Assembly: GCA_017535125.1 (NCBI GenBank)
Contig: JAFXUS010000001.1
Coordinates: 1 to 32,145 of the forward strand
Origin: Bacteroidales bacterium
GTDB taxonomy: Bacteria > Bacteroidota > Bacteroidia > Bacteroidales > UBA932
Direction of reading: 5' to 3'
Length of the DNA stretch: 32,145 nt
Shown: one piece after another, positions 25,252 to 31,979 of the stretch
Layout: each line of letters begins with the position of its first letter
Numbering within the stretch: the first letter of the stretch is position 1
Notes under the pieces: model-generated
Told to the model about the DNA's origin: nothing
What the model saw: the letters and a program-made list of their open reading frames with translations, nothing else
The model's database searches: none
Made by a program: the position numbers and the translations under genes

Positions 25252-25902
25252 ATGATTGAATGGTGGAACTCTCTTGAACCTGCGATGAAAGTCCTCTGGG
25301 CTGTGACCCTCTCGGCTTCGCTCGTTTTCGTCATCCAGACCGTGATGACCTTCCTCGGCGCAGCCGGGGACAGTGATTTTGACATCAATACCGATGTCGA
25401 TGCCGGTGCGGGCGATCTCGCGGACGGCTCGATCGACGTGGGCGGAGGCCCGGACGCTTCCGAGGCGGCCCACCCCGGCTCGGGCATGAACCTGCTGACC
25501 TTCCGCAATTTCATCAATTTCCTGATCGGCTTCGGCTGGACGGCCATCCTGCTCAAGGACAGCATCCCGGCCACGGGCCTGCGGATGCTGATCGCCATCC
25601 TGGTGGGCGTGGTCCTGGTGATCCTCGTGATGCTGCTCTTCAAGTGGCTCACCGACATGCAGCAGTCGGGCAACATCAACGTCTTCAAGTCCGCCGTGGA
25701 CTGCGAAGGCACGGTGTACCTGACCATTCCCGGCGAGCGCGCCGGCGAAGGCAAGGTCCAGATCACCATCAACAACGCGGTGCGCGAGTACGCCGCGGTG
25801 ACCGACGGCCCGACCCTCAAGACGGGTGCCCGCATCCGCGTCGTGGAGGTCGTCAGCGCCAACACCCTGCTCGTCGAAGAAATCAATTCCGTCATCATTT
25901 AA
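25252..25902 (+). CDS. NfeD-like membrane protein partner of flotillin
   Basis: The 216-residue protein has a first membrane helix (about 12-36), an acidic extracytoplasmic segment rich in Asp and Gly (about 39-75), two more helices (about 84-101 and 107-131) and a C-terminal beta-rich domain (about 145-216) that matches the OB fold of NfeD proteins (EGTVYLTIPGERAGEGKVQI). It is the short NfeD type without the serine-protease domain, like Bacillus YuaF. Such genes are nearly always next to a flotillin or stomatin gene, as here 14 bp downstream. The pair probably organises membrane domains. A perfect -7 box precedes it by 26 bp. Confidence 0.85.
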   Translation: MIEWWNSLEPAMKVLWAVTLSASLVFVIQTVMTFLGAAGDSDFDINTDVDAGAGDLADGSIDVGGGPDASEAAHPGSGMNLLTFRNFINFLIGFGWTAILLKDSIPATGLRMLIAILVGVVLVILVMLLFKWLTDMQQSGNINVFKSAVDCEGTVYLTIPGERAGEGKVQITINNAVREYAAVTDGPTLKTGARIRVVEVVSANTLLVEEINSVII

Positions 25903-25916
25903 ATCCTTTATAGAAT

Positions 25917-27293
25917 ATGGAACTCTATCTCATCCTCATCATCGTGGGCGTGCTCTTCGTGACCTTCACGGCCATCCTCGCCCGCTACAAACGCTGCCCT
26001 TCGGACAAGATCCTGGTCATCTACGGTAAGACCGGCCGCGACGCTTCCGCCAAGTGCATCCACGGCGGTGCCGCCTTCATCTGGCCCGTCTTCCAGAGCT
26101 ACCAGTTCCTGGACCTCACCCCGATCTCCATCGAGTGCAACCTGACCAACGCCCTGTCCAAGCAGAACATCCGCGTGGACGTGCCCTGCCGCTTCACCGT
26201 CGGTATCTCCACGGAGCCGGAGAGCATGACCAACGCCGCCGAGCGTCTGCTCGGTCTGCACATCGACGACATCCGCAACATCGCCACCGATATCCTCTTC
26301 GGCCAGCTGCGTCTGGTCATCGCGACGATGGATATCGAGGAGATCAACGCCGACCGCGACAAGTTCCTCGCCAACGTGTCCACCAACGTGGAGGCGGAGC
26401 TCCGCAAGATCGGTCTGAAGCTCATCAACGTGAACGTCACCGATATCCGCGACGAGTCCGGCTACATCGAGGCCCTCGGTAAGGAAGCCGCCGCCAAGGC
26501 CATCAACGACGCCAAGAAGAGCGTGGCCGAGCAGAACCGTTACGGTGAGACCGGCAAGGCCGTGGCCGACAAGGATACCCGTATCAACGTGGCCGCCGCC
26601 GACGCCGACGCCGTGAAGGGTGAGAACAGCGCCAAGATCGAGATCGCCAATTCCGACGCATTGCGCCGCCAGAAGACCGCCGAGGCCGACCGCGTGGCCG
26701 TCGCCGCCGAGAAGGTCCAGGCCGCCAAGGCCCTCGAGGAGGCCTACCAGAGCGAGCGTGACGCGGAAATCGCCCGCGCCGAGCGCGAAAAGGCCACCCA
26801 GCAGGCCAACATCGTGGTCGCCGCCGAGATCGACAAGCAGAAGAAGATCATCGAGGCCGAGGCCGAAGCCGAGCAGCTGCGCCGCAAGGCGAAGGGTGAA
26901 GCCGACGCCATCTACGCCAAGATGGACGCCCAGGCCCGCGGTACCCTCGAGATCCTCTCCAAGCAGGCAGAAGGTTTCGGCCAGCTCGTGTCCGCTGCCG
27001 GCGGCGATGCCCAGCAGGCCATCACGATGCTCATCACCGACAAGCTGCCCGAGCTCGTCAAGACGCAGGTCGAGGCCGTCAAGGGCATCAACATTGACAA
27101 GGTCACCGTCTGGGACGGCGGCAAGGGCGAGAACGGCAAGACCGCCACGGCCAACTTCGTGTCCGGCCTGATGGGGTCCGTCCCGCCGCTCGAGGAGTTG
27201 TTCAAGATGGCCGGCATGAGCCTTCCGGGCTACCTGAAAGGCGAAGCCAAAGAGGCCCCCGCGCCCGCGGAGGAAGTGAAACCAGCGGAGTAA
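25917..27293 (+). CDS. Flotillin family (SPFH/band 7) protein
   Basis: The 458-residue protein has an N-terminal membrane segment (about 2-21), an SPFH domain (about 25-190, with RVDVPCRFTVGIST and LRKIGLKLINVNVTDIRDESGYIEALG) and a long Ala/Glu/Lys-rich coiled coil (about 190-350). The C-terminal region, VKGINIDKVTVWDGGKG, is typical of bacterial flotillins such as YuaG/FloT. Flotillins scaffold membrane microdomains and affect secretion and stress responses. The ATG lies 14 bp after the NfeD stop, without a clear ribosome binding site. A small XRE regulator gene follows 4 bp after its stop, an unusual third member. Confidence 0.95.
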   Translation: MELYLILIIVGVLFVTFTAILARYKRCPSDKILVIYGKTGRDASAKCIHGGAAFIWPVFQSYQFLDLTPISIECNLTNALSKQNIRVDVPCRFTVGISTEPESMTNAAERLLGLHIDDIRNIATDILFGQLRLVIATMDIEEINADRDKFLANVSTNVEAELRKIGLKLINVNVTDIRDESGYIEALGKEAAAKAINDAKKSVAEQNRYGETGKAVADKDTRINVAAADADAVKGENSAKIEIANSDALRRQKTAEADRVAVAAEKVQAAKALEEAYQSERDAEIARAEREKATQQANIVVAAEIDKQKKIIEAEAEAEQLRRKAKGEADAIYAKMDAQARGTLEILSKQAEGFGQLVSAAGGDAQQAITMLITDKLPELVKTQVEAVKGINIDKVTVWDGGKGENGKTATANFVSGLMGSVPPLEELFKMAGMSLPGYLKGEAKEAPAPAEEVKPAE

Positions 27294-27297
27294 CGGT

Positions 27298-27504
27298 ATG
27301 ATCGTCGTCAATGTAGATGTGATGCTTGCCCGGAGGAAGATGTCTTCCGGGGAACTCGCCGAACGCGTGGGGATCACAGCTGCAAACCTCTCGATCCTCA
27401 AGACCGGCAAAGCCAAAGCTATCCGCTTCTCCACGCTAGAATCCCTGTGTGCAGCGCTGGACTGCCAGCCCGGCGACCTGCTAGAATTCCGCCCGGAACC
27501 GTAA
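27298..27504 (+). CDS. Small XRE/Cro-C1 family transcription regulator
   Basis: The 68-residue protein is one helix-turn-helix domain: MIVVNVDVMLARRKMS, then GELAERVGITAANLSILKTGK (the recognition helix region) and FSTLESLCAALDCQPGDLLEF. This is the compact YozG-like class, often paired with a DUF2975 membrane protein. Here the partner is instead the NfeD-flotillin pair, whose stop is 4 bp upstream. It may autoregulate the operon, but no operator is obvious. A structured repeat starts 24 bp after its stop. Confidence 0.9.
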   Translation: MIVVNVDVMLARRKMSSGELAERVGITAANLSILKTGKAKAIRFSTLESLCAALDCQPGDLLEFRPEP

Positions 27505-27527
27505 TCTCCGGTAACGGCTGAAACAAC

Positions 27528-27584
27528 AACTGCCCCGCAAAAGCTGAAAACACACCATTTGGTAAAAGCTTTTGCGGGGCAGTT
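27528..27584. repeat. Structured hairpin repeat, copy 3 of 3
   Basis: The 18-bp arms (27528-27545 and 27567-27584) equal those of copy 1. The 21-nt loop differs from copy 1 at two positions, and its internal ACCATTTGGT can still form a small hairpin. It lies downstream of the XRE gene, as the other copies also lie downstream of genes. Confidence 0.85.
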
Positions 27585-27597
27585 CCGTTCCAGCCCA

Positions 27598-27735
27598 TTT
27601 GCAAAGATGGCGCGGAAGCGGGAGGCCTTCGGCCGACAGGGCCCCCTGCCAGGGGGCGGTGGGGGTGTCGCTCCCCGAGGGAGCTGGCTGCGAAGCAGAC
27701 TGAGGGGTAACGTTTGCAAAGATGGCGCGGAAGCG
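27598..27735. mobile_element. 92-bp palindrome-rich element inserted in the btuB promoter, flanked by a 23-bp direct repeat
   Basis: The 23-bp sequence starting TTTGCAAAGATGGCGCGG occurs at 27598-27620 and again exactly at 27713-27735. Between them lie 92 bp with hairpins GGCC/GGCC, GCCCCCTG/CAGGGGGC, GCTCCC/GGGAGC and CTGC/GCAG. The downstream copy supplies the -33 box of the btuB promoter; the upstream copy lost its -7 box to the element. This is what an insertion with target duplication would leave. Its reverse strand resembles, from memory, dispersed CCTCAGTC...CAGCTCCC repeats in gut bacteria. No transposase is encoded. Confidence 0.65.
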
Positions 27736-27744
27736 CTATCTTTG
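27713..27744 (+). promoter_or_regulatory. Promoter of the cobalamin riboswitch-btuB unit
   Basis: TTTG (27713-27716), a 20-bp spacer and TATCTTTG (27737-27744) match the consensus perfectly. Transcription should begin near 27749, just before the riboswitch. The -33 box is part of the 23-bp duplication. Confidence 0.85.
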
Positions 27745-27749
27745 CGCCG

Positions 27750-27872
27750 AAGTTTGTGGTGTGTTGCTATGCAACCGTAAAGGGGAATCCGGTGAGAACC
27801 CGGAGCTGTGCCCGCAACGGTAAGATTTATCGAGTCCGAATACCTGCCACAGACAAAGTTGATACCGGAGGC
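27750..27872 (+). ncRNA. Cobalamin riboswitch, compact form
   Basis: The core segments are AAAGGGGAATCCGGTGAGAA (27779-27798), then CCCGGAGCTGTGCCCGCAAC and the B12-box region GAATACCTGCCAC (27838-27850). Closing strands near TTTGTGG (about 27753) and CCACAGACAAA fit the basal stem. Only about seven bases separate GGTAA from CGAGTCC, where longer forms have additional helices. A GGAGGCC/GGCCGCC hairpin precedes the btuB ATG. There is no T-tract, so control is probably at translation. When B12 is bound, expression of btuB and the permease should fall. Confidence 0.93.
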
Positions 27873-27904
27873 CCGGGGTCAGGCCGCCCTAGCGACGCAA
27901 CATT

Positions 27905-29704
27905 ATGTTTTTAACTTCCCTTCTGATTGCGGCGGGTCTGCTGGTGGCAGAAACGCCGGACACCCTCCAGGCCGTCACCATCGTGGCTGACAAAGGTGTC
28001 GTCGTGTCCAGGACGGACACCCTTACGCTGCGTGCCGACGGGACGGCCGCACAAGCGCTTCTTCGCATTCCCGGACTCGGCATCAATGATTACGGCGGAC
28101 TTGCCGGCACGAAGAGCGTCAGCCTCCGCGGCCTCGGCAGCGCCCACACCGACATCTACCTCGACGGCGTGCGCGTCAGCAATTTCCAGAGCGGCCAGAA
28201 CGACCTCGGCATGCTGCCGATGGAGACCCTTGGCAGCGCGGTGGTGGACTACGCGCAGAACAGCGTCTCCTTCCGTACGGCGAAGCCGGTTTTCGGCGAC
28301 AGCCCGTTTGCCGGGCAGATCGGCCTGCAGGCCGGTTCCTTCGGCACCTGGATGCCCTCCCTCCGTTTTGACGTGAAAGCCTCCGAGCGCGTGGCCATCA
28401 GCGCCTTTGCCGCCGGCGTCCTCAGCAAGGGTGATTTCCCGTACGGGGACGGCGACGCCCGCCGCACGAACAACGACATCCGTCAGATCCGCGCGGGCTA
28501 CGACGTTTTCGGCTCCATGAAGGGCGGCGAATGGCAGCTCAAATCCTACCTCAACGCCTCCGACCGCGGCACGCCGGGCGACCTCACCTGGCCCTCCGAA
28601 GACCGTCAGCAGGACAAGAACTACGTCCTGCAGGGCTCCCTGCGCAAAACCTTCTCCGATCTATACACCCTCAACGTCAGCGCCAAGGGCGCCTGGGACT
28701 TCATCCATTACCAGAGCGTCTGGGGCGACAGCGACTACGATTTCACGGATCTCCAGCTCAACAGCTCCCACACCTTCCGCCTGACGGACTGGTGGGGCGT
28801 GTCGCTGGCCGCCGACCTCGAACACGGCAGCCTGACCTCCCCCGGCCTGTATGACGCCGCCCGCACGGCCGCCATCGCAGCCGTCGCCACCGCCTTCCGC
28901 TTCAACCGTTTCCAGGCCGACGTGGCCCTGGAGTACCGCGGCACCTTCGACAAGGGCAAGGCGGCGCTGAACAGCCTCTCCCCTTCCGTGGATCTCCGTT
29001 TCACCCTCTTCGAGGGCTTCGACTTCGTCGCATTCGGCCGCCGCGCCTTCCGCGCGCCGACCTTCAACGAACTCTACTACCCCGGGTTCGGCAATGAGAA
29101 CCTCAAACCGGAGGACGCCTGGCTCGTCGATCTCGGCATCGACTGGCACACCGCCCTCGGCGAGGCCTGGACGCTGGGCCTGAAGGTGGACGCCTTCTAC
29201 AACACGCTCAAGGACAAGATCATCTCCGCCCCGACGGAACCGGGTTCCTGGATCTGGCTGCCCTACAACGTGGGCAAGGTGGAAGCCAAGGGCATCGACG
29301 CCGCCCTTAACCTGCGCTATGACAACGGCAAGCTCTCCGGCGGCCTGACCGCCCGCTACGCCCGCCAGTCCGCGCTCGACAAGACCCCGGACAGCGCAAC
29401 CCTGAACCAGCAGCTTCCGTTCATCGCCAAGAACACGGTCGTGCTCGCAGGCGACATCGCCCTGGCCGGCTGGCGCCTCGACGCCGTCTGGAACTGGCGC
29501 GGCGGCCGCTTCGACGGCAACGGCGAGATGCCCGACTGGAACACGCTCGACCTCACGCTGCGCAAGGATTTCAACATCCCGAACGTCGGCGTGCTGGGCC
29601 TGAACGTCTCCGCCCGCAACCTGCTGGACTGCCGCTACGAGCTCTCCCGCAACTATCCGATGCCGGGCCGTTCCATCCTCGGCGGATTCACGTTTAAATT
29701 CTAA
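27905..29704 (+). CDS. btuB: TonB-dependent vitamin B12 outer-membrane receptor
   Basis: The 599-residue protein has a short signal peptide (about 1-16), a plug domain (about 35-145, with RIPGLGINDYGG, SVSLRGLG and DIYLDGVRV) and a 22-strand-type barrel ending in Phe (GGFTFKF). The FRAPTFNELYYPGFGNENLKPE segment is characteristic of BtuB-like receptors. The assignment to cobalamin rests on the riboswitch directly upstream. The length is close to E. coli BtuB. There is no carboxypeptidase-like N-terminal domain, unlike the SusC protein. The permease gene starts 5 bp after its stop, so both share the riboswitch. No conspicuous TonB box is visible beyond TLQAVTIVAD (about 20-29). Confidence 0.95.
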   Translation: MFLTSLLIAAGLLVAETPDTLQAVTIVADKGVVVSRTDTLTLRADGTAAQALLRIPGLGINDYGGLAGTKSVSLRGLGSAHTDIYLDGVRVSNFQSGQNDLGMLPMETLGSAVVDYAQNSVSFRTAKPVFGDSPFAGQIGLQAGSFGTWMPSLRFDVKASERVAISAFAAGVLSKGDFPYGDGDARRTNNDIRQIRAGYDVFGSMKGGEWQLKSYLNASDRGTPGDLTWPSEDRQQDKNYVLQGSLRKTFSDLYTLNVSAKGAWDFIHYQSVWGDSDYDFTDLQLNSSHTFRLTDWWGVSLAADLEHGSLTSPGLYDAARTAAIAAVATAFRFNRFQADVALEYRGTFDKGKAALNSLSPSVDLRFTLFEGFDFVAFGRRAFRAPTFNELYYPGFGNENLKPEDAWLVDLGIDWHTALGEAWTLGLKVDAFYNTLKDKIISAPTEPGSWIWLPYNVGKVEAKGIDAALNLRYDNGKLSGGLTARYARQSALDKTPDSATLNQQLPFIAKNTVVLAGDIALAGWRLDAVWNWRGGRFDGNGEMPDWNTLDLTLRKDFNIPNVGVLGLNVSARNLLDCRYELSRNYPMPGRSILGGFTFKF

Positions 29705-29709
29705 ACAGC

Positions 29710-30498
29710 ATGCTGCTGAGTCTGTTGTACGTCCTCCTGTCGGGCATCGCGCTGCCCGTCGGAGGCATCCAGATGCAATACCTGTGGCGCAACCAGCTCG
29801 GGGACGTCTATTCCCTCGGGCTGGGCAGCGCCGCCTGTCTGGGCGCCGCGGCGGCCACGATGTCGGGCTGGTGCTCGCTCACCGTCGGATCCTTCGTCTG
29901 CACGCTGATCTGCACCATCATCTGCTTCTTCGTGACCCTGCGGGTCTCGACGCAGAACCTGATTACCTTCGGCATCATCTTCGGCACCTTCATCGGTTCG
30001 CTGGGGACGATCGTGGTCACGAACGCGCCCACGGGCGACCTGCTCAAGCAGTACTACCTCTGGGGCGCAGCCAACTTCCACCTGGAAGGCGTGACCACGG
30101 GCGACATCATCTTCTCGCTGGCGCTGTTCGGACTCGGCCTGGCGGCCGCCATCGGCTCGCACCGCGACCTGACGCGCCATTTCAACGGGGAGATCGAACT
30201 CCCCGCCTGGCGCAAGGCGGTCGCGCTGACGATGATCATGTTCCTTGTGACCTCGGCCGTGAGCATCTGCGGCACCATCGGATTCATTTCCCTCGGCGTG
30301 CCGAATCTCAGCCGCATCATGTGCAAGAGCACGGACATCCGCAAGCACTACCTGCTCTCCAGCGCGATGGGAGTCGGGCTGCTGCTCATCACATATATTG
30401 TGGTGGAATACGTGAACTTCGGGATCTACCTGCCGGTCAGCGCCACGATGGCCATCATCGCGCTGCCCCTGACGATCTTCCTGTTCACGAAGAAATAA
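29710..30498 (+). CDS. Short FecCD/BtuC-like ABC transporter permease
   Basis: The 262-residue membrane protein has about eight predicted helices. Its start, SGIALPVGGIQMQYLWRNQLGDVYSLGLGSAACLGA, aligns by eye with the BtuC stretch GxxMQ...NPLAxPxxLGxxxGA. GTIGFISLGVPNLSRIM matches GFIGLxIPHxxR near the end. BtuC-type permeases move B12 or siderophores across the inner membrane and are usually about 320-335 residues with ten helices. This one lacks N-terminal membrane material and is shorter in the middle. It follows btuB by 5 bp under the same riboswitch. No ATPase or binding-protein gene is in the window. It could be a working variant or a decayed permease; the frame is intact and codon use normal. 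Confidence 0.85.
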   Translation: MLLSLLYVLLSGIALPVGGIQMQYLWRNQLGDVYSLGLGSAACLGAAAATMSGWCSLTVGSFVCTLICTIICFFVTLRVSTQNLITFGIIFGTFIGSLGTIVVTNAPTGDLLKQYYLWGAANFHLEGVTTGDIIFSLALFGLGLAAAIGSHRDLTRHFNGEIELPAWRKAVALTMIMFLVTSAVSICGTIGFISLGVPNLSRIMCKSTDIRKHYLLSSAMGVGLLLITYIVVEYVNFGIYLPVSATMAIIALPLTIFLFTKK

Positions 30499-30882
30499 TT
30501 ATTTCGCCATCTTGGCGGCCTCTTTCAGCCCCAGGCGGATATTCTCGATGACAGCCTTCGAAGAGTAGGTGGCGCCGCTCACGGCGTCCAGTTGCACTTT
30601 GGAGGCTTCTTCGATGGTCTTGCCGTTCAAGGCCGTGAAGATGGAGCTTTCCTTGACCCGCTGGAAGAAGCCCGGGGTCTCGGCGTTCGGCAGCGCCTCG
30701 ATTTTCTCGATGCGGCCGTCGGTCACGGTGATTTCCACGGGCGTATTGCCGGCGTAGCCGATCACCTCCTTGCCGAGTTCTTTGGTATCGATGACGAAGG
30801 ATTTGGGTTTAGGTGCCTTGCAGGCGGCTGCGACGCTCAGGCAGACGAGGGCGCAGCCCAGAAGTATAATCATACGTTTCAT
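30499..30882 (-). CDS. FMN-binding domain lipoprotein
   Basis: The 127-residue protein has a lipoprotein signal peptide with the lipobox VAAAC (Cys21). One FMN_bind domain follows: GYAGNTPVEITVTDGRIEKIE, then a helix, then DAVSGATYSSKAV (about 99-111). In this family the Thr of SGAT (Thr105) carries FMN as a phosphodiester in NqrC/RnfG-type proteins. The protein probably moves electrons at the cell envelope, but no partner reductase or ApbE gene is visible here. The ATG at 30882 was chosen because it starts the signal peptide. A perfect -7 box lies only 4 nt upstream. Its stop codon abuts that of the permease with no gap. Confidence 0.88.
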   Translation of the reverse strand: MKRMIILLGCALVCLSVAAACKAPKPKSFVIDTKELGKEVIGYAGNTPVEITVTDGRIEKIEALPNAETPGFFQRVKESSIFTALNGKTIEEASKVQLDAVSGATYSSKAVIENIRLGLKEAAKMAK

Positions 30883-30886
30883 ATCG

Positions 30887-30918
30887 CAAAGATACGTCGT
30901 TTTCTCCCTTTTGTCAAT
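30887..30918 (-). promoter_or_regulatory. Promoter of the FMN-binding lipoprotein, 4 nt before ATG
   Basis: On the minus strand ATTG (30918-30915), a 20-bp spacer and TATCTTTG (30894-30887), then CGAT and ATG. Transcription would start at the start codon. The -33 part overlaps the end of the HAD phosphatase gene. Confidence 0.65.
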
Positions 30919-31579
30919 CCTCATTGTTGGGGAGCAGCAGCGCGCGCAACTGCGCGGCGGAGTCCACGATGCGCGGTGCGGCGGAGAGCGCTTCGCGCGA
31001 ACGGAAACCCCAGCTGACGGCGATGCAGTCCACGCCGGCCGCTCCCGCCGTAGCGATGTCCGTACCGGAATCGCCCACCATCACCGTCTCCTCGCGGGAG
31101 ACGCCCGCCCGCTCGCGGATCTCGTCCACGATGGCCGGATCCGGCTTGAGCGGCTCGCCCGGACGCCCGCCGAGCACGGCGGCGAATGAGATCCCGGGGA
31201 ACATCCGGCCGATCAGCTTCTCCGTCCCGGCCTGGAATTTATTGGAAGCGACGGCCAGCTTCACCCCCGCTGCCTGCAGGTCCGCCAGCAGCTCCGGCAT
31301 GCCCGGATAGGGCCGGGAGCGGTCGTCCAGATGATTGATGTAATAGGCCAGGAACTGCTCCAGCAGCGCATCCAGCGCCCGTTCGTCCTCCCGCATCGGC
31401 TCCGGCATCGCCTGCTTCACCAGGTTGCGTACGCCGTGTCCCACCATGCCCCGGAACGCCTCCGGCTCATGCTGCGGCAGGCAATTGGCCCCCAGCACCG
31501 CGTTCGCCGCCGCGCCCAGGTCCGCAATCGTATCGACCAGCGTCCCGTCCAGATCAAATATGACCAGTTGGTATTTCAT
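30914..31579 (-). CDS. HAD superfamily phosphatase, phosphoglycolate-phosphatase-like
   Basis: The 221-residue cytoplasmic enzyme shows all four HAD motifs: I, FDLDGTLVDT with Asp9 and Asp11; II, VASNKF with Ser112; III, Lys145 in KPDP; IV, GDSGTD with Asp170 and Asp174. The four-helix cap between motifs I and II marks subfamily IA (Gph, PPase and beta-phosphoglucomutase relatives). Phosphoglycolate phosphatase is the commonest role for this architecture, but the substrate is not proven. The ATG at 31579 has a perfect -7 box 4 nt upstream. It is divergent from tRNA-Ala. Confidence 0.93.
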   Translation of the reverse strand: MKYQLVIFDLDGTLVDTIADLGAAANAVLGANCLPQHEPEAFRGMVGHGVRNLVKQAMPEPMREDERALDALLEQFLAYYINHLDDRSRPYPGMPELLADLQAAGVKLAVASNKFQAGTEKLIGRMFPGISFAAVLGGRPGEPLKPDPAIVDEIRERAGVSREETVMVGDSGTDIATAGAAGVDCIAVSWGFRSREALSAAPRIVDSAAQLRALLLPNNED

Positions 31580-31583
31580 GGCG

Positions 31584-31591
31584 CAAAGATA
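31584..31591 (-). promoter_or_regulatory. HAD gene -7 box, 4 nt before ATG
   Basis: On the minus strand TATCTTTG, then CGCC, then ATG (31579). There is no clear TTTG at -33. The spacing equals that of purF and the FMN-binding gene. Confidence 0.6.
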
Positions 31592-31612
31592 CGCTCATTT
31601 TCTGTCGAATTG

Positions 31613-31643
31613 CTTGCAGGTTCAAAAAAAAGTAGTACCTTTG
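31613..31643 (+). promoter_or_regulatory. tRNA-Ala promoter
   Basis: TACCTTTG (31636-31643) matches TAnnTTTG, and CTTG (31613-31616) lies 19 bp upstream. The mature tRNA starts 12 bp after the -7 box. Confidence 0.7.
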
Positions 31644-31655
31644 CAATCCACAAAC

Positions 31656-31728
31656 GGGGTATTAGCTCAGTTGGTAGAGCGTTTGAATGGCATTCAAAAG
31701 GTCAGGAGTTCGATTCTCCTATGCTCCA
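31656..31728 (+). tRNA. tRNA-Ala (anticodon GGC)
   Basis: The acceptor GGGGTAT pairs with ATGCTCC and includes the alanine identity pair G3-U70. The D arm is AGCTCAGTTGGTAGAGC. The anticodon arm TTTGA/TCAAA holds the loop ATGGCAT, so the anticodon is GGC. The T arm contains GTTCGATTC. The length is 73 nt with A as discriminator, and CCA is not encoded. Confidence 0.97.
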
Positions 31729-31735
31729 CAGAACA

Positions 31736-31750
31736 GACTGAGAATCAGTC
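31736..31750 (+). terminator. Small hairpin after tRNA-Ala
   Basis: GACTGA (31736-31741), loop GAA, TCAGTC (31745-31750). There is no T-tract; it may help 3' processing. Confidence 0.4.
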
Positions 31751-31773
31751 ACTTAAGGCACTTACACATAAAT

Positions 31774-31812
31774 TTACGCATAAAAATTGCTGAATTTATG
31801 CGTAATTTCTTT
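31774..31812 (+). terminator. Probable tRNA-Ala terminator
   Basis: TTACGCATAAA (31774-31784) pairs perfectly with TTTATGCGTAA (31795-31805), and TTTCTTTT follows. It lies 46 bp after the tRNA. Confidence 0.65.
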
Positions 31813-31903
31813 TACTATCCTCCCCTATACTTTGATTGCTTTTGGGCAGGTCCGACCGGTGAACTATCCGGGAACCCGCCACGCCATACGTCTGGAAATA
31901 CAC

Positions 31904-31945
31904 AAAAAAATCCTGCCCCCCGAAAGGAAGGCAGGAAACTTTTTT
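31904..31945. terminator. Bidirectional terminator
   Basis: TCCTGCC (31911-31917) pairs with GGCAGGA (31930-31936). T6 follows on the plus strand (31940-31945) and a T7 run follows on the minus strand (31910-31904). It should end the minus-strand gene that stops at 31980. Confidence 0.75.
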
Positions 31946-31979
31946 CAGAATCGGCCCGAGGGCCTGACAGTCACCCGGA

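Noticed and set aside
30490..30504. Palindrome AAATAATTATTT at the permease/FMN-binding junction
   Set aside because: It arises from two abutting convergent stop codons (TAA/TTA) and has no GC stem, so a regulatory role is not supported.
31656..31979. Integration (att) site at tRNA-Ala with an element downstream
   Set aside because: No duplicated tRNA 3' end, integrase or mobility gene is visible in the remaining window; the downstream DNA holds hairpins and an ordinary gene end.
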